Both the position numbers and the translations under genes were made by a program. Source: Neostapfia colusana (Eukaryota > Streptophyta > Magnoliopsida > Poales > Poaceae). Taken from it: DNA of 64,000 nt. Shown here one piece after another: positions 47,231 to 58,269 of this stretch (position 1 is its first letter; each line of letters begins with the position of its first letter). The notes below the pieces were generated by a model, which worked only from the letters and a program-made list of their open reading frames with translations, was not told the origin of the DNA and searched no databases. The DNA is taken from the NCBI GenBank assembly GCA_030760725.1, contig JASWHV010000010.1:34663760-34727759 (forward strand), given 5' to 3'.

Positions 47231-49435
47231 TTACCGGATATGCGACGTGAAAAAGTTGGGGTAGTTAGCGCGAAGAAATTCTTCGCTCTCCCATGTCGCT
47301 TCGTCCATGGAGTGATTACTCCATAGAACCTTGTAGAACCACAACGTACGGTTGCGTGTGGTTCGGGCCTTTTCATCGATAATGTGCACCGGTTCCTCCC
47401 GATAGGTGAGATCCGGTTGCAGTTCTTCAATATCCTCCAGCTGAACGGTAGTTGATAGCTTAAGACACTTCCTCAGCTGGGATATGTGAAAGACGTCATG
47501 CACACCGGAAAGTGCTTCTGGTAATTTCAGCTGGTATGCCACTGATCCACATCTTTCGGTAATCTGGAATGGACCGATGAATCGGGGTGCCAACTTTCCT
47601 CTCACCCCAAATCTGTTTATGCCCTTCATTGGAGACACCCGTAGGTATACGTGATCTCCAACTTCGAATTGTAATGGGCGCCTTATCCGGTCCGCATACT
47701 GTTTCTGACGGGATTTAGCGGCTTTTAGGTTCGCCTGAATTAGTCGAACCTTTTCTTCCGCGTTGTTGACATGGTCAATCCCGAAGGTAACCCTTTCGCC
47801 AGACTCACACCAGTTCAATGGTGTGCGGCACTTCCTACCGTATAGCGCCTCGTAAGGTGCCATCTTGATGCTGGCTTGGTACCCATTATTGTACGAGAAC
47901 TCGGCTAACGGCAAGTGATCATCCCAATTCTTGCCGTGGTTGATAGCGCAAGCTCGTAGCATGTCTTCTAAGATTTGGTTTACCCGCTCGGTTTGTCCAT
48001 CCGTTTGCGGGTGGTATGCTGAACTACGGATCAGCTTCATCCCCAAGGCAGCGTGCAGCTGCTCCCAAAAATGGGACACAAATAAAGTGCCCCGATCCGA
48101 TATGATGGTACGGGGTACGCCGTACAAACATAGGATCCGTGAGATGTACAGTTCAGCGTACTTCTTGGCATTGTAATTTGTGTTGACCGGGATGAAATGG
48201 GCAACTTTGGTTTGCCGATCGACGATCACCCACACAGAATCATGCTTTTGAAGAGTGGTGGGTAAACCGACGATGAAGTCCATGCTCACGTCCTCCCATT
48301 TCCAGGCAGGAATGCTCAATGGTTGCAGCAGTCCCGGTTTCCGCATATGGTCTGCCTTCACCCTTCGACATGTATCACACTCGGACATGTATTTTGCAGT
48401 CTCACGCTTCATCCGTGTCCACCAAAACTTGCTTCTGAGTTTTTGATACATTTTGTTGCTGCCGGGGTGAATAGAGAACTTTGACAAGTGAGCCTCATCA
48501 AAGATCTTCTTCCGTAATTCCGGGTTACGGGGTACGACGATCCGGTCCTTGAACCATAGGACGCCGTCTCCGTCCTTCCGGAAACATTTCAGCTCCCCAC
48601 TGTCTACACGTCTCCGCAAATGCGACATGCCCTTGTCATGTTTCTGAGCATCCGCTATCTCTATACCGATGGTAGGGATCAAAGCTAGGTTGTAGAGAGC
48701 TCCGTGTGGAATCACATGTAGTGGTGGTTCGCTATCTTCCAACAGTGTGATGGTCAGATTGTTGACGTGTGACTTGCGGCTCAGCGCATCTGCCACTACG
48801 TTTGCCTTGCCCGGATGATAATGGATCTCTATTTCGTAATCCTTTATCAGTTCTAACCATCTTCGTTGCCTCATGTTCAGCTCTTTCTGAGTGAATATGT
48901 ACTTGAGGCTTTTGTGGTCGGTATATAAATGTACAAGGTTACCGAGTAGGTAGTGCCTCCACATTATGAGTGCAAGTACCACGGCAGTGAGCTCCAAGTC
49001 GTGGGTTGGATAATTCTGCTCATGGTTTCTAAGCTGCCGTGATCCATACGCGACCACCCTTCGGTCTTGCATCAGCACACATCCGAGCCCAATGCCGGAT
49101 GCATCGCAATACACATCGAACGGTTTTGTTGTGTCTGGCTGCGCCAAAACCGGTGCTGATGTCAGGTGCTTGACTAAAGCCTTGAATGCTGCTTCACATG
49201 CTGGACTCCAAACATATTTGGTAGCCTTCTTCAGCAGCTCTGTCATTGGCTTGGCAATCTTCGAGAAGTTCGGAATGAACCTCCGATAATATCCCGCGAG
49301 CCCGAGGAAACTCCGTACCTCGTGAACAGTTCTCGGGGATTTCCAATTCAGCACTTGAGTGATCTTGCTCGGGTCTACAGCGATACCCTCCGCTGAGATG
49401 ATATGCCCGAGGAAAGGCACTTGCGATATCCAGAA
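47231..49435 (-). pseudogene. gag-pol: C pol: RT end, RNase H, integrase, chromodomain
   Basis: This is the intact frame after the frameshift. RT end (FLGHIISAEG), RNase H (YCDASGIGLG, YPTHDLELTA, TDHKSLKYIF), integrase with HH-CC zinc site (EAH, SIH, CDTC), MDFIVGLP, ISDRGTLF, HPQTDGQTERVNQ, and a C-terminal chromodomain (TRNRTLWFYKVLWSNHSMDE) ending ANYPNFFTSHIR at 47231. All catalytic acidic residues I can locate are present. A deletion of about 7-8 bp near 49435 puts it out of frame with upstream RT. Confidence 0.93.
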
Positions 49436-50091
49436 CTCGTGAACTTCGCGTATAACTTGTGGTCCCGCAGCCGTTGCAAGACTATACGCAGATGCTTCTT
49501 GTAATCTTCCTCTGACTTGGAATATACCAGGATGTCGTCGATGAAGACCACGACAAACTTGTCCAGCTCCGGCATGAATACCGAGTTCATCAAGTACATG
49601 AAGTGAGCTGGAGCATTGGTGAGGCCGAAGGACATGACCAGGTACTCATAAAGTCCGTACCTCATCGAGAAAGCTGTCTTTGGAATGTCCTCAGCCCTTA
49701 TCTTAATCTGATGGTACCCGGATCTTAAATCCATCTTGGAAAAGATCTTTGCTTCGACCAACTGATCAAACAACATGTCGATCCGTGGCAATGGGTACTT
49801 GTTCTTGATGGTTACGGCATTTAATGGACAATAGTCCACGCAAAGCCGCAACGTCTCATCCTTCTTCTTGACAAATAATGCCGAACATCCCCATGGTGAG
49901 GAGCTCGGCCTAATAAAACCCTTCTCCAGAAGGTCCGTGAGATGAGTCTTCAGTTCAGCCAACTCCTTGGGCACCATCTTGTACAGCCTTCGGGATATTG
50001 GCATGGTTCCCGGTGCAAGTTCAATCTTGAACTCCACCTCTCTATCGGGCGGCATTCCCGGCAAATCATCCGGGAGTACGTCAGGGAACTC
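49436..50091 (-). pseudogene. gag-pol: C pol: RT N-terminal and catalytic region
   Basis: Encodes DDLPGMPPDREVEF, RPSSSPWG, DLRSGYHQ and VVFIDDILVYSK. It is separated from protease by TGA (50092-50094, where D has an Arg codon) and from the rest of RT by the frameshift at about 49435, where the reading frame departs just after HKLYAKF. VDYRPLN is changed to VDYCPLN. The RT active site itself (FIDD) is intact. Confidence 0.92.
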
Positions 50092-51228
50092 TCAGACCAC
50101 TGGAATATCTTCCAATCTGATGGTTGTGGCTTGATAGACACTTGGAAGTTTTATTTCTGGACTGTCCAGAAATAATGAGTGAGAACCGTACACCTCTGAG
50201 TTTAAGTGCACGACTCGAAGGACAGTGTCTAAAACAGCGCCGTGGCGGGTTAACCATGACATCCCTAGGATGACATCAACCTTCTGTCCCTCTAAGATAA
50301 TGAGAGACGTGGGGTACACTCTACCCGCTAAGCATAATGGTGCTTTGGAAACCATTACGCTTGCTGAAATCTTCCCACCCGGTGAACAAATTAAATATGG
50401 ACTATCGGTGGGTAGTATTGGCAAGCTGTGTTTAGCAATGAAAGCTTGGCTAATAGAATTATGCGTGGCGCCTGAACCAAACAGTGCTATAGCGGGATGC
50501 TGGTGGAGTTGGAACATACCCGCAAGGATTGGCTCGCCCTCCGGCACATCCTCAATGGCAAGCTGGTGGACGGTGCCGGGCCTAGGGTTTGCCCGCCGCG
50601 CATTAGTAGGGTTCCGGGGTTGATTCCTCCCCGGAAACTGCGGTGCCACTCCGCCGCCTTGCCTCTCCGGGCAACTGCTCGCGAAGTGTCCTGGACGACC
50701 ACACTTGTAACATGTGGCCGCTGCTGGTGTAGTGCTCGGGGGACGAAAGCCCGGCATGCGTTGCTGAGGTGCAAACGCACGCGGCATCGCCTGCTGCTTC
50801 TGTTGTTGCGGAGGTGATACTGGCAGTGCCGGCCTGAATGCCGGTGAAGAGTACGGTCGACTGCGGAACGGCATCGACCGCTGTGGTGGCTGCCAGCGTG
50901 GACCTGATGGTGGACGATTCACCATCCGAAACTTCTGAGAAGGACTGCCTCCTTCTCCGCTGCTTTGCGGCGCGCTTCGCTTTCGCTCTGCTGCCGCCAA
51001 CTTCTTGCCGGAGTCCTCCTGAACAATCGCAGCATCAATGATGTCGTTGAGGCTGCCGCGATTGAACATCGCCAACTTGTCCTTCAGGAGCAGGTTAAGC
51101 CCCTGGTAAAAATGGTCCCGCCGCTTCTCGTCGGTATCGGCATGATACGACGCATATAGCGCGAGATCGTTAAACGCCCTGGAGTATTCCAGCGCGTTCC
51201 GGCTCCCTTGTTGCAGGTGTAAGAACTC
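50092..51228 (-). pseudogene. gag-pol: C gag C-terminal part and protease
   Basis: Open from just after TAG 51229-51231. It starts in the C-terminal half of capsid (EFLHLQQG, NDLALYASYHADTDEKR, AMFNRGSLNDI), then a proline/glutamine-rich linker, a CCHC knuckle CYKCGRPGHFASSC and the protease. The protease signature is LFGSGATHNSIS, so the catalytic Asp of DSG is replaced by Gly. Compared with D, about 164 N-terminal Gag residues, including the EADQWLR region, are missing. It ends at a TGA before RT. Confidence 0.9.
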
Positions 51229-51239
51229 CTATGTCTTCC

Positions 51240-51470
51240 TCTCACCGTGACGGTGAACGGCACCCAACCGGGTGGCGTAGGTCCTGCAGGGACTTCGACA
51301 TGGATCGTCCACGTCTTGTTCCCCTCTTCGCCTTCTTCCTTGGCGAAGTACTGCGGCATCTGGTTGTACCCGAAATATTGGAGCATTTGCCACAATGCTT
51401 CCGGGTAGCCGCTACGGTGAGAACAGTGGGACATCACCCACCTGTTCTCCAATTGCTTATCTGCTGTCAT
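51240..51470 (-). pseudogene. C pre-gag frame with dsRNA-binding-domain-like sequence
   Basis: The frame starts at 51470, directly after the acceptor-like TATTTTTACAG, and runs about 77 meaningful codons before passing out of frame into gag. The piece ALWQMLQYFGYNQMPQYF followed by EEGEEGNKTWTIHVEVP and FTVTVRG follows the helix, P-x-Y, G-x-x-x-K/H-x-F/W, V-x-V pattern of a double-stranded RNA-binding domain. The second helix (usually GxGxSKKEAK) is absent, apparently removed by the same deletion that took the Gag N-terminus. It may be the remains of a pre-gag frame analogous in position to B orf0, though unrelated in sequence as far as I can see. The domain call is by eye. Confidence 0.45.
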
Positions 51471-51472
51471 CT

Positions 51473-52511
51473 GTAAAAATATATTTGAGAAATGTCAAAT
51501 ATTTATTTAAACAGTAAACCTCTGAGTTATAACATAAGATATGTCATTGAACCCATAAAACTCGGAAACATAGTTCAAATTTTAAGCAAATTTGACTGCT
51601 GATCTGCTGTTCAACATGACAGCCCTGACCAGTTTCCATATCAACCTGATTTAGGCCATACTAAAAGCAAAACCAGTTCTAGGGCTTGACATCAAAGTTA
51701 AAGCTAACTTCAATAGCTTTCCAGAAAGTATTTGCTTGGCCTAAGATCTGTCGCGGTTCAAAAGTTATGAGATGTCAAAGTTAACATAATTTCTGGAGAA
51801 AATTGGACAGCACCTCCCTGCTTTAGGTACTGAGTAGATCCAAGAATTCCAGTTAATTCTCTTCCTAATCTGACAAAACTTTCTGTTACAAAGTTGTAAC
51901 CCATCTCATAATATTTCCAGAACTACCTCATTTTCTATTTTTGGGTTTTTATGCAGGAAGTTATGCTTAATTTACAGAAAGTTTACAGAGAGTGTTTGCT
52001 CTGCCCTGTTTTCTGGACAGTTTCAACTCTACTGCATTTTTCGATTGGTTAAGGAATGAAACACCTCTGCACCTCAACAGAAGAGTTTTATGCTCTTCCA
52101 AAGCTTTACATACATGTATCATATGATCCCAACCTCGAAAGAACTCAACCTCTAACCTCTGATCAACTTCAGCCCTAATCCAGCTGAAACCAGAGTACTC
52201 TGTCCTTAACAACCTATAAGTTGAAAACTTGTTAACTTTGAATATCCTGTTCAAGGGAAGGAGTTACATCAAGTTTTACTACTTTAGATCGAAATCTTCA
52301 AGTTTTAAATGAAGTTGTTCATTTAATGGGGTGTGACGTCGATGCACCCCCCATGACATAAACGTCCCAAGATGCACGATTTTCCGACATAATCAAATAG
52401 TTCAATATGCCACTTTCTATATACTAATAACATCCTTATACGGGCTACTAACTCGTTCCTCACTGCATTTTTGAAAAAGAAGACCTTTGTACTGTGTTAA
52501 ACCTCAAGCAA
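51473..52511 (-). other. Untranslated leader of C
   Basis: About 1 kb between PBS and the first frame, AT-rich, with blocks shared with the D leader. A 95-codon frame at 51967-52254 is not conserved. No gene is seen. Confidence 0.7.
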
Positions 52512-52523
52512 GCTCTGATACCA
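52512..52523 (-). promoter_or_regulatory. C primer-binding site
   Basis: The minus strand reads TGGTATCAGAGC, four bases inside the right LTR. Confidence 0.93.
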
Positions 52524-52527
52524 ATGC

Positions 52528-55500
52528 TGACACGACCCCACGGTCTTGTCGAGCCAGGATCACGCTGAGGGGTACTGCGTTGCACAGCACCGGATAACAC
52601 ACGTCAAAGGTACAAAGCGGAAGCAAAATTTTATTACATAAACAAGTTTATGAACATGTTTACATCAAAATAAGTTCAGTCTACAATCACGGTCGTAGAC
52701 TAAGCATCAAGTGCACGTTCAGCCCTTGAACGTGTCCTTGCTAGCACACACACGTACACTAACTCTGCGGCGTGCACGACTCCCACTCGATGGGGTTCCC
52801 CTCCTGGGGTTCCTTCTCTTCCTCGGGAGTCCCTTCCTCATAGAACCCTGCAAAAGCTTCAAACACAAGCAGTGAGCACGAAGGCTCAGCAAGTCTGACC
52901 CGTCTCACCTAAACATGGAACTTCTACATGAGGGGTGATGGGTTACATGAGGTAAAAATCATTTGCAAGGACTCGCCTAATTAGTGGAATCTTACTTTCA
53001 AGTTTTAGCAGCAGTTTGTGGAGAACCTTACGCTAAGGCACATGAGAGAGCCGCAATCAAACAAGAAACACATTTCTCTCATGTACTTTGCCCAAAGTTG
53101 AAATGAACTTTAGTTAGCTCTAAACTACAGCAAGTCATTAGCAATCAAGTCCATATTTCAATCAGCAACATTTTAACATGTAGCTAGCCTATTCTTTCTA
53201 CGTCACAGTACAGTGAACAAGTGGTACTCACTGACCGCGAGGGACGGCGATTATAATCGATTTACACCTGCAGGGTTACCCGAACAACCCGTCACGTACG
53301 CCCATACTCGATGTTGCCTACAACAACCATCACGGACGCGGTACGCAACCACCTTTCGCCCGTCAGCCAAATATTGAACCGGTCCCATCGTCCCGAGCAA
53401 GAGGTCTCTGCACGCGCATCTCAGTGCCGCCAGCCGATTTACACCTCAAGCTCTCAACCTACCCTCTGAACGACGGGCAATGCCTCAATACCCAGCTACC
53501 CGAGTTACATCAGTTTCCCGGTTCCCATATAGCCGGTAGGTCTTCGGTACTGTTCTAGCTTGTTCAACAGGCCTGCACACGGCTCGGTCCTTAATCGACA
53601 CAAGCGGAGCTACAGAACACAGGCCCCAAAGTCCTGCTGCCCTTACCCTACGCTTGGTCTCATTTTCTTGCCATGTGTTTCATGTGCTATCACTACCCGA
53701 GTCGAGTGCCTCTAGCCTATGCTCGCGAGTAGTTCCAACTACTCGACTTGTACCGAATCCTACTCTACCTTAGCATTGCAGTAGCTAATGGGGTTTGCAA
53801 TCCTAAACCCAACCCATGGTTTTCTTGGCTATGCAGTTGGATTTCCAAACAAGACTCTAATGCAAAGAATAAAGTAATCAAGTATGTGCTCAAAACAATA
53901 AAAACTTGTAAAAGGTTAATGCAAACCGGAGCTTGCCTTGCTGCTCTTGGTCGTAGGCTAGCTGTTCCTCTGGAGTAACGAAGTCTAGGACTTCGGGTTC
54001 CTCCTCGACCTTAGCGACTACATGATAGAAGCAATATATGTATCAATTTAAATGCATTTGTATTGAGTTTGAAGTTGTAAAGTCTATAACCCTTGCTAGA
54101 CAGACCTAATGACTGTGAAACTTTTACTGTGGCTTGGTTACAACCTAAACAGAGACTTGGTCAAGTTTTAGTTGCAGCAAAGCTCATTTGAGCTCTTCCA
54201 CAATTAATTATGTCCTTGACCTTAATTGGAACTCTTAGGGTGTTCTAAGGATTTTCATGAAACAAACTATGACTTTCTGAAAACTAGATTTTCAGAGGGT
54301 TCTAATGGAGTTGGTCTCACTTAATTTGGAAGTTCCTAACTAAAGATATGAGCTAAACAATTTCAGAGAAAATTCTGAAAATGTTTGTGAACATTTTCTA
54401 TTTTCTCTGGAACAGTTTCACTAATCACACCATTAGGTGGATTAAATGAGCTCCAATGGGTCTGAAATTTTTATGGTAGTTCAGGAATATTGTGGTGAAC
54501 ATCGCAGCAAAATTTCGAGATTTTCCTCCAAAGGATCCTCCAGTTAAAATTCCAAACAGTTTAAATTTTGAGGAATTAATGCTGGAGAAATAAGGAATTT
54601 CATGAAGTGAAACTTGATTTGCTGGAAAGTACTCGGAGAGCTGAATCCAGCAAAATTCGGTTCACTTGATTTGGAGCTTTCTAGCCAAAGTTATGAGGAT
54701 TTGAAGTTTGGAAGAATTCTGAAAATCGGGGAAAAAAATTTAAACTCTCGGGGGCCGCGGGGACACGTGTCGAGCGCGGAGGTGTCCGGCACACCGGAGC
54801 TCACAGGGTATTTGCGCGCCAGCACAGCCGATCCCGGCCACACCCGATCCCGATTTAAATTCTTCAGCCGCTGACACGTGGGCCAGCCGGCTTCGTCTTC
54901 CTCCCGCCGTTCTCTCGCGCCCGCGCCGCCAACCTCGCCGGAGCAGACTCGGAGCTCGCCGGCTCTCCGCTGCCGGACCTCCCATGGTCTGAAACTCGCC
55001 GAAAGGGGGTTGTCGACGTCGAGGAACACGTCGGTGGTGTCAGGTCGGGCTGGGGGTGACCGGAAATAGCTCGGCAACATGCCGCAGCCTCGGTTGAGGT
55101 TCGGCGCCGTCGACCGTGGGTTCTAACCCGCCAACACCTCGAACAAACGGTCCTACAGCATCAGTGTACCTCTAGGAAGCTCGACAAGGTGTCAAAAGGG
55201 TTCAGGGATGGCGGCAAGTCGGTCGGCGCCGTGTGACCGATCGTGCCCGCCATGACCGCCCTTGATCGAGCTCGAAATTCGTCACTCCTAGACAGTTTCA
55301 CGCCACGGGTGCCGAAAAGAACTTGATCGCCGGCTAGTCCAGCGTCTATGTGCAAGATTTGATAACCTCCGAATGATCATAGAGCGAGAATTTAAAGAAA
55401 CCGTACCGGAGGCTTGGTTTACGGTCACGGGACCAAAAACTGGGAATTCTTTGTGGACTCTTCACGGTTTGCTTCCAAACTTGGAGGAGAGCAGCACGGT

Positions 55501-56610
55501 GATCGCGCGCTCCTGTTTCCTCTCTTGCTGGACCGTGAAAACGCCTGTGGAACGCTGTCCACGGGCGCCTGACCTTCGTCTGAGGTTGAGTCGCCGCTGT
55601 GGCGATCGCTCTCGGGCAAAGGAGGTCGGAGCTCGGGGTTTCTGGTGTTGGGGAGGTGGAGTGCGATCTCAGGTGGCCGCCTAGCAGCTTGGGGAGGGAG
55701 AAGGCGAGCTGGTTTCGCGGTTCTCCAATCGAGCAGAGAGGCGGAAGGTTGGTGACTCGGTGAGCACGGGAGAGGAGGAAATGATCGGTGCCTGCCCCCG
55801 GGGAGCGCCTTAAGAGGGCCCTGGAACCGCCCTCGGGCTCGCGTGTGGGCGCGGGAAGCAGCTGGTGGCGCTGCTGCTCCTCGGTGGCGAGCGCAGCCGC
55901 TCCTAAGCGTGGAGTCGGCAGCCGCTCGGTGGAAGTTCTCACCGAGACTCTGACTTTGGGTGCAAGTTTCTCCTTCTTCCCTCTATGACATGTGGGTCCC
56001 ACCCGGGGTTTTAACATCTGAAATTTACTCCTAATCACTGTAGTAAACAGTGAGCCCCATAATACCCCTGGTGATTGAAATTATTCACCCATGAGCCATT
56101 TGAATTGAGTAGAGTTCAAATTAGGTTTGGTTTGAGTGAATTTCAGCACAAGTTCAGTTTTGAATTCAAATAAAGTTTGAATTTGTCCCACTTAGCTCAT
56201 GTCAAGATCAACTCCAAAAGGAGTGAAAATTGGTGTGTGAGCTCACAAAAATGTGCTGAGTAAGAATATGCCTCCCACTTTTAAATTCATGGGATAAAAA
56301 CAGTTTGAATTTGAACATGGTTTCAAACTGCCCTCTTTCTAACTATACCCAAAATGACCTCAAAAAGGTTTTGAATTTGGGTGAAACTTGGCATGGACAT
56401 CCTTAGCAAAGTGTAGGAGTTTTCATATGTCCAGCCCACCTATATCACATGTGGGAAATACTACTTTTGCAATGTGTGAGTTTGTTCCCTAATGAGCATG
56501 TTGATGGTGGTTACTTGCTCTTCATTTGTGTTCATCATCTTTCCTCAAATGAGGTGTGTGGTGTGGTGATGAACACTTCAATTTTTGTGTCAAAAACTGA
56601 GGCCCTTACA
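52528..56610 (-). repeat. C 5' LTR
   Basis: Pairs with 43080-47161. In transcription direction it starts TGTAAGGGCC and ends GGGTCGTGTCA. The GC-rich part (54750-56000) presumably holds the promoter. I see no canonical TATA box, only CTCTTAAGG near 55810. A hairpin near 52570-52591 matches that of F. Confidence 0.94.
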
Positions 56611-56615
56611 GTGTC
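56611..56615. repeat. TSD gtgtc, right copy (C insertion)
   Basis: Matches 43075-43079. Confidence 0.93.
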
Positions 56616-57703
56616 GGTCAAGGACCGATCCGTATGTGGCCCTGTTGAACAAGTTTGAGTTGTGTACCGGACTCATGCTGGTATTATGGGACCCAGTAAA
56701 CCGATGTACCTCGGGGAGCTGTCGTTGGGACTTTTCGGGTCGCCTCAGGCAGACGGCCGGTGTTCAGTATGTGGGGAACATTCTCATGACATCTCACGTC
56801 GGTAGGTGCACCATGAGAGTGGCTACTGTATGGGGCAACTTGATCGATTCAATGGGGGTGAAACAGGAGAAAGGCTGCCGCGTACGACATCAGTGATGGT
56901 TGTTGTAGGCAACGTCGAGTACGGGCGTACGTGTCGTGTAGTCCGGGTGTTATTGATTCGAATCACCGTCGCTCGCGAAATGGACCGAGCATACTTGTTC
57001 TCACAGTCGTGACGTAGTAAGAACTTGCATGAGAAGGGAACTAATCATATTGGTTTGAAATTTATACTACCTTGGTGCTGTATCTTTGATGCTTAGTTAG
57101 GGCGAACTTGATTCTTTTATGCCATGAGCAATTTACATCGGGGGAAAGCGTTTCTTGTTTGATTGTGGACTCCCGATGTGGCGTGCCCAGGGTCACTTAA
57201 AAATGCTGCAAATAATACCTGAAAGTAAGGATTCACTTTTAGGCGAGTTTATTATGCCTTATGCCATCCTACTTTAGGTTCATAACCTCACATAGAGTTT
57301 CATGTTCAGGGTGACGGTTAAGTCTTGCTGAGCGTTATGCTCACGGATGCTATCCAAGTTGTTTTGCAGGTATTTGACTTCATGCTTATGAAGGGATGCC
57401 GATGAGACTAGGGAATCTCCGAGTGGTTACTCAAGAGCATCCTCGCCGCTGCAGATTGTTCTTCGTGTTGCTAGTAAGAAACGTCCGCAGGATGGACTGT
57501 TTCTTTGTTGCTAAGTTAGAAATGAATCGTGAGAGTTATAGTCTTCCACTGTAGCTTATTTTGATATAAGTATTTGTAAAATACTCTTGTACGCTTCCGA
57601 AAATGATTTATGTAATGTGAAGTGTTTCATCGACCGTGTGCTGTTGGGTGCCGCATATCATGGCACCACCCAACGAGGTCCTGTCAACGGGGCAACCCTC
57701 ACA
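56616..57703 (+). repeat. D 3' LTR, right part
   Basis: Continues the D LTR after C and aligns with about 1976-3058, including the shared block and the LTR-end hairpin, ending CCCTCACA. Confidence 0.92.
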
Positions 57704-57752
57704 GCGTGGTATCGGAGCTGTGACAAGTGGTATCGGAGAGCCCTGTCTCAGA
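57704..57752 (+). other. PBS and leader scrap after the D 3' LTR
   Basis: GCG then TGGTATCGGAGCTG (57707-57720), TGGTATCGGAGAGC and CCCTGTCTCAG match 3059-3105 just after the 5' LTR. A 3' LTR should be followed by a target duplication, not a PBS. This LTR was therefore also the 5' LTR of a further D copy that has been lost. Confidence 0.8.
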
Positions 57753-57934
57753 CGAGCTCCAAACATGCCACGTGGCCAGCAGGCCGTGGGAAGTGTCTAC
57801 AGCGCTCCTCGGCGAACTGGAACTGGCTCTTTTTAGTTATCTTTTTTATTCCTTCTCTGTTTCTACTTATTTTAAAATGTTTCTCTACATGAAATATGAA
57901 TGCATGCATGAATTATGAAATTGAGGGTGTTACA
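57753..57934 (-). repeat. E 3' LTR, truncated remnant
   Basis: About 180 bp up to the polypurine tract, starting TGTAACACCCTCAA in the minus direction. The rest of the LTR is missing, with the D-derived scrap abutting it. The E 5' LTR has at least 983 bp in view. Confidence 0.75.
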
Positions 57935-58254
57935 AACCTACCCCCCTTAAATTGAATCTCGCCCTGGAGATTCGATAGAGTGGATAATAGATGAGGGAAT
58001 TCTGCCTTGAGGTCTTCCTCACGCTCCCATGTAGCTTCGGCTTCCATGTGATGGCTCCATTGTACCTTGCACCATCGGATCACTTTGTTCCTCGTGACCC
58101 TTTCCTTTACGTCCAAAATTCGGACAGGGTGCTCTACATAGGTCAGATCCTCTTGAATCTGAAGCTCATCCATTGGTACTTGTTCTTCCGGTACTCTCAA
58201 GCACTTCTTGAGCTGGGATACGTGAAACACGTCATGCACGTCGGAGAGGTGCAT
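57913..58254 (-). pseudogene. gag-pol: E chromodomain and end of pol
   Basis: SDVHDVFHVSQLKKCL is followed by a chromodomain (TRNKVIRWCKVQWSHHMEAE, EREEDLKAEFPHLL). The usual stop is missing, and the frame reads on through the polypurine tract (FKGGR) into the LTR. An in-frame TAA/TAG-type break separates it from the integrase part ending GEVA at 58270. Confidence 0.88.
57935..57973 (-). other. E polypurine tract and hairpin
   Basis: The minus strand reads TTTAAGGGGGGTAGGTT before the LTR. GAATCTC/GAGATTC (57954-57960 and 57967-57973) forms the adjoining stem. Confidence 0.82.
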
Positions 58255-58269
58255 AGGGATCTCTAGTTG

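Larger units (their letters stand above)
43080..56610 (-). mobile_element. Element C: Tekay-like chromovirus, full length, gag truncated
   Basis: This minus-strand element is 13,531 bp with LTRs of 4,082 and 4,083 bp, TSD GTGTC, PBS, polypurine tract and gag-pol. Its LTR is a close relative of solo LTR F. The pol proteins match D closely (LVMSFGLTNAPAHFMYLMN). Gag-pol contains a fused or deleted Gag N-terminus, one TGA, one frameshift and a changed protease catalytic residue. Confidence 0.94.
1..57703 (+). mobile_element. Element D: Ty3/gypsy Tekay-like chromovirus, interrupted by F, B1, B2 and C
   Basis: This is the outer host element of the nest. Its parts lie in plus-strand order: 5' LTR (left end outside the window), PBS, leader, gag-protease-RT to 6899, remaining pol 37356-39780, polypurine tract, and 3' LTR 39846-43079 plus 56616-57703. 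The two pol halves join in frame across the 6900-37350 insertion (residues YEY then LVMSFG), which proves they were one gene. The two LTR copies align over their whole shared length but differ visibly more than those of B1, B2 or C, so this is one of the oldest insertions. Its own target-site duplication cannot be seen because the left end is missing and the right end carries extra internal sequence. Confidence 0.9.
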
